NCBI GenBank assembly: GCA_035263845.1
Contig: DATFQY010000125.1
Coordinates: 1-64,000, forward strand
Length of the DNA: 64,000 nucleotides
From: JAWOLE01 sp035263845
Lineage (GTDB): Bacteria; Acidobacteriota; Thermoanaerobaculia; UBA5066; Gp7-AA6
Direction: 5' to 3'
Position numbers and translations under genes: made by a program
Shown: positions 63,892-64,000 of the stretch, piece after piece
Layout: every line of letters starts with the position of its first letter
How positions within the stretch are numbered: position 1 is the first letter of the stretch
Notes under the pieces: generated by a model
The model's database searches: none
Told to the model about the DNA's origin: nothing
The model's input: the letters and a program-made list of their open reading frames with translations, nothing else

Positions 63892-64000
63892 GTGAGCACA
63901 GACGCGACCGTTGCCCTAGAGCCTCTGGTATTGAAAGACGAGGAGGGCGGTGTCGTTCGCCTGTCGCTCAACCGCGGGAGCCGGTACAACCCGCTGTCGC
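63892..64000 (+). CDS. Enoyl-CoA hydratase/isomerase family protein, 5' end only
   Basis: Only 36 codons are in the window. GTG 63892 starts a frame reading VVRLSLNRGSRYNPLS, the N-terminal crotonase motif (LNRP..NALS) of enoyl-CoA hydratases. TAGCAT lies 10 bases upstream. The active-site residues lie beyond the window. Confidence 0.7.
   Translation, partial: MSTDATVALEPLVLKDEEGGVVRLSLNRGSRYNPLS

Noticed and set aside
1..64000. tRNA, rRNA genes, CRISPR arrays, insertion-sequence transposases, prophage genes or attachment sites
   Set aside because: I looked for these but saw no recognisable structure, direct-repeat array, transposase or integrase motif anywhere in the window.

Overview
The window is a GC-rich chromosomal piece from a diderm bacterium: it has a TonB-dependent receptor, an OmpA-family protein and a Wzm/Wzt-type exporter. 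Gene content (DUF4331, SdrD_B-repeat surface protein, DPP-IV-type S9 peptidase, zinc peptidase plus ATP-grasp pair, IPTL-type C-terminal tail) and abundant palindromic repeats would fit an uncultured Acidobacteriota lineage. That assignment is inference; no rRNA or tRNA gene was recognised.

Layout. 1-414 carries two out-of-frame pieces of RecQ-like helicase (minus strand), then typA (+). 2459-10284 is minus strand: acyltransferase, MFS transporter and acetyltransferase; a cupredoxin; then a PTPS-family enzyme, a fused radical-SAM protein and threonine synthase. 10413-20992 holds housekeeping and unknown genes: rlmN, alpha/beta hydrolase, ferredoxin, metallo-beta-lactamase, OsmC and Smr, a GGDEF protein, and the zinc-peptidase/ATP-grasp pair. 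21002-24547 has a halogenase-like flavoprotein diverging from an osmoprotectant ABC operon. 24609-29141 has a ferritin-like Tat protein, two secreted proteins and a divergent ECF sigma/anti-sigma pair. 29377-39659 holds peptide and metal functions: S9 peptidase, FBPase, TonB receptor with HupE, APC permease with amidohydrolase.

40048-59269 is a large cell-surface polysaccharide locus. Fourteen minus-strand genes, almost all joined by 1-14 base overlaps, encode glycosyltransferases, a two-gene ABC exporter, a polysaccharide deacetylase, a UDP-galactopyranose-mutase-like flavoprotein, a sugar-type dehydrogenase and a methyltransferase. A short bidirectional promoter region separates them from two plus-strand glycosyltransferase genes. 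The window ends with an SdrD_B-repeat surface protein, an OmpA-like protein, a YdeI-like protein and the start of an enoyl-CoA hydratase.

Recurring oddities: (1) several families of short palindromic repeats sit between genes and also inside reading frames, where they encode extra in-frame peptides; (2) several genes have a TAGAAT/TAGACT box 6-8 bases before the start codon, which suggests leaderless mRNAs; (3) TTG starts are common, often as TTGA stop/start overlaps; (4) an 8-bp x 5 tandem repeat lies inside a glycosyltransferase gene and could cause phase variation. No stretch longer than 300 bases lacks a gene; the longest (20163-20431) is described.
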